The notes under the pieces were generated by a model. It worked only from the letters and a program-made list of their open reading frames with translations, was not told the origin of the DNA and made no database searches. Shown one piece after another: positions 18,245 to 27,118 of a stretch of 64,000 nucleotides of DNA. A program made the translations under genes and the position numbers. How positions within the stretch are numbered: position 1 is the first letter of the stretch; every line of letters starts with the position of its first letter. Origin of the DNA: Chitinophaga sp. SYP-B3965 (GTDB lineage Bacteria; Bacteroidota; Bacteroidia; Chitinophagales; Chitinophagaceae); contig NZ_WJFD01000001.1 in assembly GCF_009647655.1 (NCBI RefSeq), positions 2,294,001 through 2,358,000 of the forward strand, written 5' to 3'.

Positions 18245-19384
18245 TTATCTGGACACCTCGATGGTGCCTCCTTTCAGGTTAAATCGAACGCTTTCCGTCA
18301 TTTCCAGCATGTTCAGCACACCGGATACATTACCGTACCGCGATACCGTACCGGAGAAAGTAAGGCCCGGCATGTCGGTTGTATAGATTGGTTTTACATT
18401 ATACCATCGCGCAAGTTTGCGCATGATGCCGTGAATATCTTCGTTATCAAAAATGAAAAGGCCGTTCTTCCAGGCCACTGCTTCTTCTGTATTTGCTTTA
18501 CCCGTAGTGATGGTGCTGCCAATAAAGGCCTGCATGCCGGGCTTAAGGAGTTGCCGGCCTGATGAATTACTGATGGCCACGCTGCCTTCTAGGAGTGTTA
18601 CTTTGCTTTTCGCTTCATCAGCATAAGCCATTACGTTGAAGTGAGTACCCAGTACTTCTACTACACTGCCGTTAAATGCTACTTTGAATGGTTTGCCTTT
18701 ATCCGCCGCCACTTCAAAATAAGCCTCGCCGGTAATTTCTACAGATCGTTCTTTACCGGTGAAGGAAGAAGGAAACCTCAAAGAAGATGCCGCATTGAGC
18801 CAAACGCTGGTACCATCAGCAAGCGCGATCCTGAATTGCCCGCCTACCGGGGTGGATAGTGTATGTATCTGCACCTCTTCAGTACCGCTGCTCATATTAT
18901 AAGCGAGGCTGCCGCTATCCAGTTTAATACATTGTACACCACCCTGTTTAAAGAGCGTGCCATTCCCTGCACTATCCAGCACAATACGCTGACCATTGCC
19001 TAATGTCAATACCGCACGGTTGCCACCGGGAGAACCGTTGTTATTATTCACTACAGTAGAAGGAACAGCAGGTGAAGGTTGTTTGGTAAGCCACCAGCCC
19101 AACGCAATGAGGAGCAGTACAGCAGCAGCTGAAGTAGTTAATCTGAAAGCCCTGATGCGGGCGGATCTTTTCCACCCTATGCTGTGCTCAATAGCGCCCA
19201 GCAATCTCTTCTCATGAAGATCACGGCTTTCTGCCATGGCGGGCGGTACTTCCAGCTGTTGGCCATCGTCATGCGCCAGCCACGCAGCCAGTTCTGCGGA
19301 CTCCTCAGGAGTGATCGTGCCCTGTAACTGCTTTTGGGCCAGTTCGAGATAGCGTTCGTTAGTGGAATTATCTTGCATCAGCAA
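18245..19384 (-). CDS. FecR-family anti-sigma factor (second locus)
   Basis: 379 aa. The cytoplasmic N-terminal part includes ELAQKQLQGTITPEESAELAAWL, a membrane segment lies at about 83-100 (TTSAAAVLLLIALGWWLT), and the periplasmic FecR domain has HTLSTPVGGQFRIALADG and VWLNAASSLRFP. The C-terminal DUF4974-like domain contains FIFDNEDIHGIMRKLARWYNV. It stands between the sigma gene (63 nt upstream) and the STN-SusC gene, so it should relay SusC occupancy to that sigma factor. The domain plan matches the FecR at 2.4 kb, but the sequences differ enough to suggest separate specificities. Confidence 0.95.
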   Translation of the reverse strand: MLMQDNSTNERYLELAQKQLQGTITPEESAELAAWLAHDDGQQLEVPPAMAESRDLHEKRLLGAIEHSIGWKRSARIRAFRLTTSAAAVLLLIALGWWLTKQPSPAVPSTVVNNNNGSPGGNRAVLTLGNGQRIVLDSAGNGTLFKQGGVQCIKLDSGSLAYNMSSGTEEVQIHTLSTPVGGQFRIALADGTSVWLNAASSLRFPSSFTGKERSVEITGEAYFEVAADKGKPFKVAFNGSVVEVLGTHFNVMAYADEAKSKVTLLEGSVAISNSSGRQLLKPGMQAFIGSTITTGKANTEEAVAWKNGLFIFDNEDIHGIMRKLARWYNVKPIYTTDMPGLTFSGTVSRYGNVSGVLNMLEMTESVRFNLKGGTIEVSR

Positions 19385-19447
19385 AAGGGTTTCTGATACA
19401 AGGTCAATTGAAGAAAGGTTTTCCCTGAATGGGGAGAAAAATATTTT

Positions 19448-20029
19448 TTAGAAGAAGAACATCCACATCCGGGAAATGAGTTGTCCAAGCCCTGTGCGTA
19501 ATATCTTCAACGCACGGCTGATATGGGTTTCCACTGTTTTTTCCGATACTTTCATATACCCTGCTATCTCCCGCTGGCTATACCCTTCTCCACGGAGCCG
19601 GTAAGCGAGTTGGCATTTCTCCGGAAGGCGGGATACCATTTTCTCCAGCCATCCCCTAAGCTCCTCAAATCCAAGCAGTTCTTCCGTAGAATTTTCTCCC
19701 GGTTCCTGGTTACGGGCAGTTTCCTGTATATAGGTTTTGGCCCGCTGCTGCCTGGCCAGGAAATTCAGCATACGGTATCTTACAGCTACTACAAGATAGC
19801 CCGCTAACTGCTGTTTTATTTCCAGTATTTCGCGGCGCTGCCATAAGTCTACAAACACATCCTGTACAATACTTTCTGCTTCAGAAAGATCATCCAGTTT
19901 TTTTCCTGCTATGTAAAGAAGTTTGTCCCAATACCTTTTGTAGATTTCCCGGAAAGCATGATGTCCCCCCCTTTGCAGAAGAAGCAAAAGATCCTCATCA
20001 CTGTGGAACTGTAAATTGACGCTACCCAT
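19448..20029 (-). CDS. ECF RNA polymerase sigma factor (second locus)
   Basis: 193 aa. Region 2 (about 25-95) contains SEAESIVQDVFVDLWQRRE and the helix AGYLVVAVRYRMLNFLAR. Region 4 (about 133-180) contains LPEKCQLAYRLRGEGYSQREIAGYMKVSEKTVETHI. The C-terminus is strongly hydrophobic (LGQLISRMWMFFF), as in the sigma factor at 1.8 kb. It heads the operon sigma, fecR, susC, susD, DUF3823, hydrolase. A candidate -7 element (TATGTTTG, minus strand at 20096-20089) has a TTTG upstream but at 17 nt, shorter than the usual 19-21, so the promoter is uncertain. Confidence 0.93.
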   Translation of the reverse strand: MGSVNLQFHSDEDLLLLLQRGGHHAFREIYKRYWDKLLYIAGKKLDDLSEAESIVQDVFVDLWQRREILEIKQQLAGYLVVAVRYRMLNFLARQQRAKTYIQETARNQEPGENSTEELLGFEELRGWLEKMVSRLPEKCQLAYRLRGEGYSQREIAGYMKVSEKTVETHISRALKILRTGLGQLISRMWMFFF

Positions 20030-20127
20030 CCATGCAGGTATTAAAATTTGGGCAAATTAACGTAAGCCGGCAATTTCTAATCTCACTGCAAACATACTGC
20101 TAAATCGATAATGCAAAGGAGAAAATT

Positions 20128-20988
20128 TTATCCCATGAAATCATCAATAAGCTTCAATACCTCGTCAAAGTTGCTTTCAAGCACCATGTGCGAACCTTCA
20201 ATAATATGCACCTGCGCATGCGGTATATCCCTTTTGTAACAAGGGGCTTCAGCTACGCCAAAATAAGGATCATACTTACCCCATATTACCAGTGCCGGGG
20301 GCTGGTGTGTGCGAAAATACTGCTGGAATACAGGGAACATTTCAATATTGTGTTTATAATCCCAACTCAGTTCGTATTGCATATCAAGGTTCCCGGGCCT
20401 TTTCATCCGGTCCCAATCCAGCATCCACAATTCAGGACTGATACGATCAAACATCTCTTTGGGCAACCCACTGGTGTATTGGTCCTTCGTACCCTCTTCA
20501 CTTAAGTAGGCATACACCTTTTTCTTTTTCTCTTCCGTGGGGTTTTCCCAAAACTCCATGAGTTCATCCCATTGTGGGTGTATCCCTTCTTCATATGCAT
20601 TCCCATTCTGAACAATGATCCGTTCTATCTTTTCCGGATGGTTCACACATAACCGCTGGCCGATAGGAGCGCCAAAGTCGTGCAGATAAATGGTGAACGA
20701 ACTTAATCCTATCTCTTCGGTAAACCGGTTGATATGCACTGCTATATTTTCAAAAGTATACTCAAAACTATTCCTGTCCGGAAAAGCACTGAATCCAAAA
20801 CCCGGATAGTCCGGGGCAATGAGGTGAAATTTGTCCGACAGTGCAACCATCAGGTTTTTGAACATGACGGATGAAGTGGGGAATCCATGCAGGAGTAACA
20901 GTGATGGATTCGCCCTGTCTCCGGCTTCCCGATAAAAAATATCTACGCCATCTACTGTTATTGTTTTGTTGAAGATCTGCCGGGTCAT
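20128..20988 (-). CDS. Alpha/beta-hydrolase, epoxide hydrolase / haloalkane dehalogenase-like
   Basis: 286-aa cytoplasmic hydrolase with an aspartate nucleophile. The oxyanion-hole motif is HGFP (34-37). The nucleophile elbow is LHD104FGAP, typical of the epoxide hydrolase and haloalkane dehalogenase branch rather than of Ser esterases. The likely catalytic acid is D240 (WGKYDPYF) and the base H267 (EGSHMVLES). A helical cap spans about 135-215. No signal peptide. It is a single gene between a sigma factor (upstream on the same strand, 98 nt away) and a divergent serine hydrolase. The substrate is unknown. Confidence 0.85.
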   Translation of the reverse strand: MTRQIFNKTITVDGVDIFYREAGDRANPSLLLLHGFPTSSVMFKNLMVALSDKFHLIAPDYPGFGFSAFPDRNSFEYTFENIAVHINRFTEEIGLSSFTIYLHDFGAPIGQRLCVNHPEKIERIIVQNGNAYEEGIHPQWDELMEFWENPTEEKKKKVYAYLSEEGTKDQYTSGLPKEMFDRISPELWMLDWDRMKRPGNLDMQYELSWDYKHNIEMFPVFQQYFRTHQPPALVIWGKYDPYFGVAEAPCYKRDIPHAQVHIIEGSHMVLESNFDEVLKLIDDFMG

Positions 20989-21080
20989 ACTGGTTAACTA
21001 TTTTGATTAAACCATCAAAGCATATGCCACTAATTAAAGGATTTTTCATTACCTTAAGAATATCCCTAAACTAACTATAC

Positions 21081-22121
21081 ATGAAAACAACTATTTGCTT
21101 CCTCCTTCTTTTCATCTCCCTCCATGTAAATGCCCAAAAACATGATGAGATCGATCAATACATTTTTTCACAACTCACCGATCAGAAAATTACTGCTATC
21201 AACATCGGCATCATTGAAAATGGAAAAATAACCAAGGTGAAGGGATATGGTATGGCGAATGTGGAAGACAGAATACCTGCTTCTGATAATACCGTTTACA
21301 AACTAGGTTCGCTGAGCAAACAAATGATAGCTGCCGGCATCATGACACTCATACAAGCCGGAAAGATCAGTTTAAAAGATACTGTCACAAAATTCTTCAA
21401 AGACGCTCCGGCCACCTGGAACAAAATAACGATCCGTCATTTACTGAACCACACATCCGGATTAGAAAGAGAATCCCCCGCCTTTGACGCCTTGCTGATA
21501 CAACCGGACTCTGTTCTTATAAGCGCGGCGTATAAAGATCCATTGGTCTTTGCAACAGGCACGAAGTGGCAATATTGCAACCTGGGTTATTTTATGCTGG
21601 CAGATATCATACGCCAGGTAAGCGGAAGATCTTTCCCTCAGTTTATGAAAGAAGAGATCTTTTCGAAATATGGACTGACCAATACACAAACTACGTCCAC
21701 TACTGCGCTGATACCCAACAAAGCCAGTGGTTATGTACTGACCGATGGCAAAACGCTTTCTAAGGCAATAGATTACATTGCCCTTCGGCCCAGCGGCGCT
21801 TTCATCTCCACCATTCCGGATATGCTGAAATGGGAAATGCTCATGCAGCAGGGCAAGCTGTTATCAAAACAAAACTGGCAGAAAATGTGGACGGATGTAG
21901 TGGATGCAGATGCGTCAGAATCCTATGGTTATGGCTGGCGGGTAAGCAAGTACAAAAACAGGCTAATGGTGTATCATGGAGGATCATTGCCTGGTTTCAA
22001 GAGTGCATACTATCGGTTCCCAGATGACAGAACAGCGTTTATCATTCTCACCAATTCTGATCATGCGAATCCTAACATTATTGCGAAGGGTGTTGCGGAA
22101 ATTTTGTTCAGGAATAAATAA
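21081..22121 (+). CDS. Exported serine hydrolase, class C beta-lactamase / penicillin-binding-protein-like
   Basis: 346 aa with signal peptide MKTTICFLLLFISLHVNA (1-18). The SxxK motif is S77-L-S-K80, the YxN motif Y165-C-N167, and the third box is H299-G-G (YHGGSLPGF), as in beta-lactamase-related serine hydrolases and D-aminopeptidases. The fold spans about 30-340. It could act on a D-amino-acid-containing peptide, an ester or cell-wall fragments. Sequence alone does not separate these from beta-lactam hydrolysis. It is a single gene, divergent from the alpha/beta hydrolase and convergent with the third susD, with a shared terminator. Confidence 0.87.
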   Translation: MKTTICFLLLFISLHVNAQKHDEIDQYIFSQLTDQKITAINIGIIENGKITKVKGYGMANVEDRIPASDNTVYKLGSLSKQMIAAGIMTLIQAGKISLKDTVTKFFKDAPATWNKITIRHLLNHTSGLERESPAFDALLIQPDSVLISAAYKDPLVFATGTKWQYCNLGYFMLADIIRQVSGRSFPQFMKEEIFSKYGLTNTQTTSTTALIPNKASGYVLTDGKTLSKAIDYIALRPSGAFISTIPDMLKWEMLMQQGKLLSKQNWQKMWTDVVDADASESYGYGWRVSKYKNRLMVYHGGSLPGFKSAYYRFPDDRTAFIILTNSDHANPNIIAKGVAEILFRNK

Positions 22122-22122
22122 A

Positions 22123-22150
22123 GGCCGGCTCCCTTTGCAGGAAACCGGCC
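22123..22150. terminator. Shared terminator hairpin, convergent serine hydrolase / susD
   Basis: GGCCGG (22123-22128) pairs with CCGGCC (22145-22150), with extra partial pairing inside (TCC/GGA). On the minus strand the stem is followed by TTTATTTATT, so it fits best as the terminator of the SusCD pair. It starts 2 nt after the plus-strand stop codon and can serve both directions. Confidence 0.65.
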
Positions 22151-22157
22151 ACATAAT

Positions 22158-23648
22158 TTAATACCCATCATTCTGATCCAGGTTGGAATTATCCAGTATT
22201 TCCTGCGTAGGAATAGGAAAGAGTAGTTCTTTTGCAGATACCACCGGCCCATAAGAGAACTTATGTCCCACGTATTCATCAAACTGCCGGGTACTCACAT
22301 TAAATGCTTTGCGCAGCCTCACCATATCAAACCAGGTAGTATTTTCATAACACAGTTCAAACCAGCGCTCACGCCATACCGCTTCCCGGAACTGCTCTTT
22401 AGTAAGACCGGATAGTTCCGGCAGTTCTGCACGCCCCCTGATCTCTTTCACAGCACTATAGGCTTTTGCACCCGGACCACCGGTTTCATTAGCTGCTTCC
22501 GCATAAGTGAGCAGTACATCTGCATACCGGATCACAGGCCAGTTGAGATCACTGTTAGCCGTAGTAAGTTGTGCTGCTTCATCAAAATGTTTATAGATGT
22601 AATATCCACCCAGTTCCACCGTTTTGTTACGATCTGATTCTGATGTATAATTCGTGTAGAAGAATTGTTTTTCTTTCACCCGAAGGTCTCCCGGTTCAAA
22701 AGACCGGATGAAATTAATATTGGCATAAATGCCGCCTGTTTCATCAGAGTAGGCGGAGATATTTTTGTTGTAAGGAAGAATAGCTACCTGCCAGGACGAA
22801 GGAATGATCTGTGTGCGGAATTGCATCATAAAGATATTCTCTCCTATATTCTTCTTCGATGGATTGTGCAGATCAGCGTAAAGAGGGAACAGGGAGAACT
22901 GTTTGGAATCAATTACTTCTTCCGCTTTCTTTGCAGCCAGTTCATAATAAGGTGCTCCTTTCTGCAGCGGATAACCAGCCATCGTAATATACACCTGGGC
23001 CATCAGTGATTTCACCGCACCAAGACTTACCCTGCCAGATGCATCCCTCCATGGCAATCCCGCCGCCTCCGCCTCTTTCAGGTCTGCATCAATAGCTGCA
23101 TACACCTCTTCTACCGGGGCCTGCATAGGCTTCAGTTCCGGAGAATTCAGGTCAACTGGTTTCAGGATGAGGGGAATGTGTCCGAACATTCGCACCAACC
23201 CGAAATAGTACCAGGCACGAAGGAACCGTGCCTGTCCCAGCAGTTTTTTCTTGTCTGCTTCATTCATATTGATGGCTGGTATTTTTTCGATGGCGAGGTT
23301 GGCATTGGCAATACCTCTGTAATAACTCACCCAGTACGTGCGGCCGTATGCGTTATCCGGCGTGTTGATCAGGTCTTTTACAAAATAACTGTTCACTGCC
23401 TGCCCTAAGTCTGTTTCTGCAAGGCCCGTGGCAAACTCCGTCATCATCCAGGCACCGCCACCAAAGCCGCTGCCGGTAGGTTCCCGCATAGAAGCATAAA
23501 TGCTGTTCACACCGCTCGCAGCATGCTCTGCTGTGCGGTAATACTGATCTATCGTAAAGTTACTTGGATCACTTTCATCGAGGAATTTGCTGCAGCCGCT
23601 TAGCAATACGGTAATCAGCAGGCAATATTTTGATATGTAAGATTTCAT
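22158..23648 (-). CDS. RagB/SusD-family glycan-binding lipoprotein (third locus)
   Basis: 496 aa. Lipobox VLLSGCSKFLDESDP (Cys about residue 19). Typical N-terminal helices (LGQARFLRAWYYFGLVRMFGHIPLI) and C-terminal signature VIRYADVLLTYAEAANE, then AVWRERWFELCYENTTWFDMVRLRK. It ends in LDQNDGY, a variant of the usual NPGY end. It follows its susC after 19 nt and ends at a terminator. No enzyme gene is attached. Confidence 0.95.
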   Translation of the reverse strand: MKSYISKYCLLITVLLSGCSKFLDESDPSNFTIDQYYRTAEHAASGVNSIYASMREPTGSGFGGGAWMMTEFATGLAETDLGQAVNSYFVKDLINTPDNAYGRTYWVSYYRGIANANLAIEKIPAINMNEADKKKLLGQARFLRAWYYFGLVRMFGHIPLILKPVDLNSPELKPMQAPVEEVYAAIDADLKEAEAAGLPWRDASGRVSLGAVKSLMAQVYITMAGYPLQKGAPYYELAAKKAEEVIDSKQFSLFPLYADLHNPSKKNIGENIFMMQFRTQIIPSSWQVAILPYNKNISAYSDETGGIYANINFIRSFEPGDLRVKEKQFFYTNYTSESDRNKTVELGGYYIYKHFDEAAQLTTANSDLNWPVIRYADVLLTYAEAANETGGPGAKAYSAVKEIRGRAELPELSGLTKEQFREAVWRERWFELCYENTTWFDMVRLRKAFNVSTRQFDEYVGHKFSYGPVVSAKELLFPIPTQEILDNSNLDQNDGY

Positions 23649-23667
23649 GTTGTTTCCTGTTTAATGG

Positions 23668-26600
23668 TTACAGACTTACGTTTAAGCCTAACATAAATAC
23701 ACGGGGTTTCGGATAATCGTACAAGGCAAATCCCTGGTCAAACGGAGAACCTGAGTTGGATACTTCCGGATCATACCCTTTGTACTTAGTTGCCACAAAT
23801 ACATTTTGCACAGATGCGTATACTCTCAACCGGTTCAGTTTCATCCTTGCAACTGTTGCTGCCGGAAATGTATAAGCCAGTAAGAAATTGCGGCCACGGA
23901 TAAAGGAAGCATCCGTCACCTTATGACTATCATTATTGGTCTGATAACCTGCTGGCACAGGGCGCACTTGCGCAATAGGCGTGTTCTGGTTTGTTTCCGT
24001 CCAGGCATTCAGCACCGTTTTGTAACTGTTCGCGATCCCCTGCCGGTCTTCCAGCGAGTGGATGCTGCGGTCCATTACATCATTGCCATACATATACTGG
24101 AGATCCAGCGTAAGCGACCAGTTCTTATACCTGAAGGTATTCAGAAGCGTACCGAAACCATCCGGGATACCTTTGCCGATAACCGTACGGTCATTATCAT
24201 TGAGCTGTTTATCGTTGTTCCAATCCAGGTACTTCACATCGCCCGGACGCTGTTTATATATGGCTGCCTGATCTTTTTCCTGTGTACTCCATGTGCCAAG
24301 ATTTACACGGCCGAAGAAAGCACCAACGGGTTCGCCCACACGGATCACTGTGGCCCCGGAATAAATATCGCTGCCGCCGGTGAGCTCCAGCACCCGGTTT
24401 TTGTTGATAGAAATATTAAACTGTGTGTTCCAGGAAAAATGTTCCTTCTCTATGTTGGTCGTATTCACGGATAACTCAACCCCTCTGTTCTCCATGCTCC
24501 CGATGTTGCGGGTAATGCTCGTATAACCGCTGGTGGTAGGCAAAGGCGCTGCTAACAACATATCTACCGTTTTCTTTCTGTACACATCAAACTCCAGTGA
24601 AATGCGGTTTCTGAAAAGCCCCAGTTCCATACCTGCATCCAGCTGAAGGGTTTTCTCCCACCTCAGTTCATCGTTGGACATGCGGCTGATACCAGTACCC
24701 GGACTTCTCACCCCATCAAATACCACATCATAGTTGCTCATGCCTGCCAGCGCCTGGTAAGCCTGTATTTCAGAGTTTCCTGTTGCACCATAACTTGCTC
24801 TCAGTTTAAGGTTTGAAACAGCCGGCATCGCTTTCATGAAGTTCTCCTGCGAAACCCGCCAGGCAATAGCAGCCGAGGGGAAAAAAGCGAACCGGTTGTT
24901 GCTGCCGAATTTGGAAGAACCATCCATACGTCCCGTAAAAGTAAGGAGGTACTTATCCATCAATCCATAGTTAATCCGCGAGAAATAAGAGTTGAGACCA
25001 TAAGCAGTGCCAGACGAAGTGGGTGTCTGCGGACTGGCACCGGCACCAAGATTATAGAATTTGAAGTAATCGTCCGTGAACCCCTGCGTAGAAGCGCCGT
25101 TATTGAACTGGTCCACATGCTGCCAGGAAAGACCCAGCAATGCATTCAGTGAATGGATGCGGGAAAATTGTTTGTTATAGGTGAGGTAGTTTTCAAACTG
25201 CCAGGAGTTATAACGATTGTTGTTGATCCGTGCTACGCCTCTTTGTCCGCGGGAAATATAGTTCAGGTCCCTTCCTCCGTAATAATCCACCCGTTGATTG
25301 ATCACATTTGTACCTATCGTGGTCCTGAACTCCAAACCATCCGCCAGCTGAATATTTGCATAAAAGTTACCCAGCATGGTTTGCGTGCGGAGATAAGAAA
25401 GCCGTTCCTCTATCACCTGCAGCGGGTTACCACCGCCTTCCATACCCGGGTAATCATCATTACCACCCCAGGACCCGTCCGGAAACTTTATCGGGATGAT
25501 GGGCAGTGCTTCCAGTACCTGGCGCATGGTTACTATGCCACCTCCGCCTAATTCATCTACCTGTTTTTCATTCTGGTCTGTATATCCCAGTGTGCCGCCT
25601 ACTTTCAGCCAGTCTTTGATCTGTGTGTCAAATACAAAACGTGCAGCATATCTTTTCTGCCATGATCCTTTAATGAGTCCGTTTTCATTCCGGTAGTTGA
25701 GGAATGCACCATAACTGCCTTTATCGTTGCCGTTAGTGAATGATAACTGATGGTTCTGTGTAAAAGCCTTCTGCATCGCTTCATCCTGCCAGTCGGTATC
25801 ATACAGCGGATTACCCTGGCTGTCGAAGAGCAGAGGATTGTTACGTTTCGTTTTGGGATCTGTATATTTCCCATTCGTCCAACCCACCGGATCATACTTT
25901 TGTGCGTTCTGGTAAGTTAGCTCTTCCACCTGCAGGAACTCTTTCGCATTCAGCACTTCCAGTTTCCTCGGTAATGTTCCCAGGCTGAAATCCGTATCGT
26001 ATGTTACTCTCCCACCGCCTGATGTACCGCGTTTGGTGGTCACCAATATCACGCCATTAGCGCCGCGTGCGCCGTATATAGCGGTAGACGAAGCGTCTTT
26101 CAATACTTCGATGGATGCAATGTCGTTAGGGTTCAAATAATCTATCGGTGAACTGCCGTTTTGCAAACCGGCTACATTAAGGATGACGCCATCGATGACG
26201 TACAGGGGATCGTTCTGGATGTTGATGGAACTGTAACCACGGATACGGATATTCGCACGGCCACCCGGCCGGCCTGAGTTGGAGGACACGTTCACACCCG
26301 TTACCCGGCCGGATAATTCCTGGTTCAAAGAAGAGCTTGGCCGCTCCATAAGTGCTTCACTTCGTACTGTTCCCACAGCACCGGTGAGGTCCGATTTTTT
26401 CCGCGTACCGTATCCTACGATCACTACATCACCGAGGTTGGAAGATTTGGTTTTAACGGTGATCGCATATTCTGTACGGGCATCCACCGTTATTTCTGTT
26501 GTTTCATAATTTACGCCGGAAAGCACGAGCACAGTTCCCTGTTGCACGCTTAATGTAAACTTTCCTTCAGCATCTGTGGCTGCGCCTGTTTTACCCTGTT

Positions 26601-26754
26601 TAACGGCTACGGACACGCCGATAGCAGGAGCTCCCGACTCATCAGTAACTGTACCTTTAATTGTTTTTGATTGTGCCCGGATGTAACCGGGAAGTACAAG
26701 CAGGACGATATAGATTGCGCAATGCAATATCCTGCAGAGTTTTTCTGTTCGCAT
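23668..26754 (-). CDS. SusC/RagA-type TonB-linked transporter (third locus, no STN)
   Basis: 1028 aa. The signal region includes IYIVLLVLPGYIRAQ, then directly the carboxypeptidase-D-like domain (about 30-105; IKGTVTDESGAPAIGVSVAV) and the plug starting at VVIVGYGTRKKSDLTGAVG. The barrel ends in RVFMLGLNVSL. It lacks an STN domain, so it should not signal through FecR, and no sigma, FecR or HTCS gene adjoins it. Control must come from a distant regulator or from the long upstream region. SusC and SusD here are a bare pair with no linked hydrolase. Confidence 0.95.
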   Translation of the reverse strand: MRTEKLCRILHCAIYIVLLVLPGYIRAQSKTIKGTVTDESGAPAIGVSVAVKQGKTGAATDAEGKFTLSVQQGTVLVLSGVNYETTEITVDARTEYAITVKTKSSNLGDVVIVGYGTRKKSDLTGAVGTVRSEALMERPSSSLNQELSGRVTGVNVSSNSGRPGGRANIRIRGYSSINIQNDPLYVIDGVILNVAGLQNGSSPIDYLNPNDIASIEVLKDASSTAIYGARGANGVILVTTKRGTSGGGRVTYDTDFSLGTLPRKLEVLNAKEFLQVEELTYQNAQKYDPVGWTNGKYTDPKTKRNNPLLFDSQGNPLYDTDWQDEAMQKAFTQNHQLSFTNGNDKGSYGAFLNYRNENGLIKGSWQKRYAARFVFDTQIKDWLKVGGTLGYTDQNEKQVDELGGGGIVTMRQVLEALPIIPIKFPDGSWGGNDDYPGMEGGGNPLQVIEERLSYLRTQTMLGNFYANIQLADGLEFRTTIGTNVINQRVDYYGGRDLNYISRGQRGVARINNNRYNSWQFENYLTYNKQFSRIHSLNALLGLSWQHVDQFNNGASTQGFTDDYFKFYNLGAGASPQTPTSSGTAYGLNSYFSRINYGLMDKYLLTFTGRMDGSSKFGSNNRFAFFPSAAIAWRVSQENFMKAMPAVSNLKLRASYGATGNSEIQAYQALAGMSNYDVVFDGVRSPGTGISRMSNDELRWEKTLQLDAGMELGLFRNRISLEFDVYRKKTVDMLLAAPLPTTSGYTSITRNIGSMENRGVELSVNTTNIEKEHFSWNTQFNISINKNRVLELTGGSDIYSGATVIRVGEPVGAFFGRVNLGTWSTQEKDQAAIYKQRPGDVKYLDWNNDKQLNDNDRTVIGKGIPDGFGTLLNTFRYKNWSLTLDLQYMYGNDVMDRSIHSLEDRQGIANSYKTVLNAWTETNQNTPIAQVRPVPAGYQTNNDSHKVTDASFIRGRNFLLAYTFPAATVARMKLNRLRVYASVQNVFVATKYKGYDPEVSNSGSPFDQGFALYDYPKPRVFMLGLNVSL

Positions 26755-26854
26755 ATAACTGGTTTGTCAGCAGCAAGCGCCGCCGGGGTTAGAAAATAGT
26801 ATGCCGTTACTGCAATAGGAGTTTGCCCCAAAGCAATAAGAATTGGAAATAGCG

Positions 26855-26872
26855 CGGTACGGGCCCGTACCG
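26855..26872. promoter_or_regulatory. 18-bp perfect GC-rich palindrome upstream of susC
   Basis: CGGTACGGG and CCCGTACCG abut without a spacer, about 100 nt upstream of the susC start. No U-tract follows on either strand, so it is not an ordinary terminator. It may be an operator for a distant dimeric regulator, or a leader-RNA hairpin. Confidence 0.4.
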
Positions 26873-27030
26873 GCAGATGGATCAACTAATAGTTAATATG
26901 ATGTGGATCTCAATTAGAACTGGTTCACTGGTTTCATAACATGGATTTAACTGGAATGTAATTAATAAGGAATTTTCATACGGGCTTTTCTTCTATAGTA
27001 CATGCTGTTATTCTAAAATTAATATTATCT

Positions 27031-27064
27031 AAAAAAAAGAGCCAGCTGAAATCGGCCAGCTCTT
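27031..27064 (-). terminator. Intrinsic terminator of the catabolic operon
   Basis: Read on the minus strand: arm AAGAGCTGGC (27064-27055), 8-nt loop, arm GCTGGCTCTT (27046-27037). This is a 10-bp stem with two G-U pairs, running into a run of T (27038-27031). It lies about 55 nt after the stop of the large cytochrome-domain gene. Confidence 0.85.
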
Positions 27065-27074
27065 ATAATCAAAC

Positions 27075-27117
27075 ATTGGAAGATATCATGAACGTGGGTA
27101 TTAAACCCTCTTCCAAT
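27075..27117 (-). repeat. Nested inverted repeat just after the operon's last stop codon
   Basis: ATTGGAAGA (27075-27083) and TCTTCCAAT (27109-27117) are perfect complements and enclose a small GGGT/ACCC hairpin (27096-27099 and 27105-27108). The structure starts 2 nt after the stop codon. It has no U-tract, so it may protect the mRNA 3' end or assist the terminator that follows. Confidence 0.5.
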
Positions 27118-27118
27118 A

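Larger units (their letters stand above)
26755..27118. other. 364-bp intergenic region upstream of the third susC
   Basis: No gene seen. From the susC start outward it holds AACTGGTTT near 26757, an 18-bp GC-rich perfect palindrome (26855-26872), AACTAATAGTT (26884-26894), a tandem ACTGGTT pair (26919-26925 and 26927-26933), and the terminator structures of the neighbouring operon (27031-27117). I could not find a canonical TTTG / TAnnTTTG promoter for susC on the minus strand. Confidence 0.7.

Noticed and set aside
20089..20117. Promoter of the second ECF sigma
   Set aside because: The -7 match TATGTTTG is good, but the TTTG upstream is only 17 nt away; not listed as a feature.
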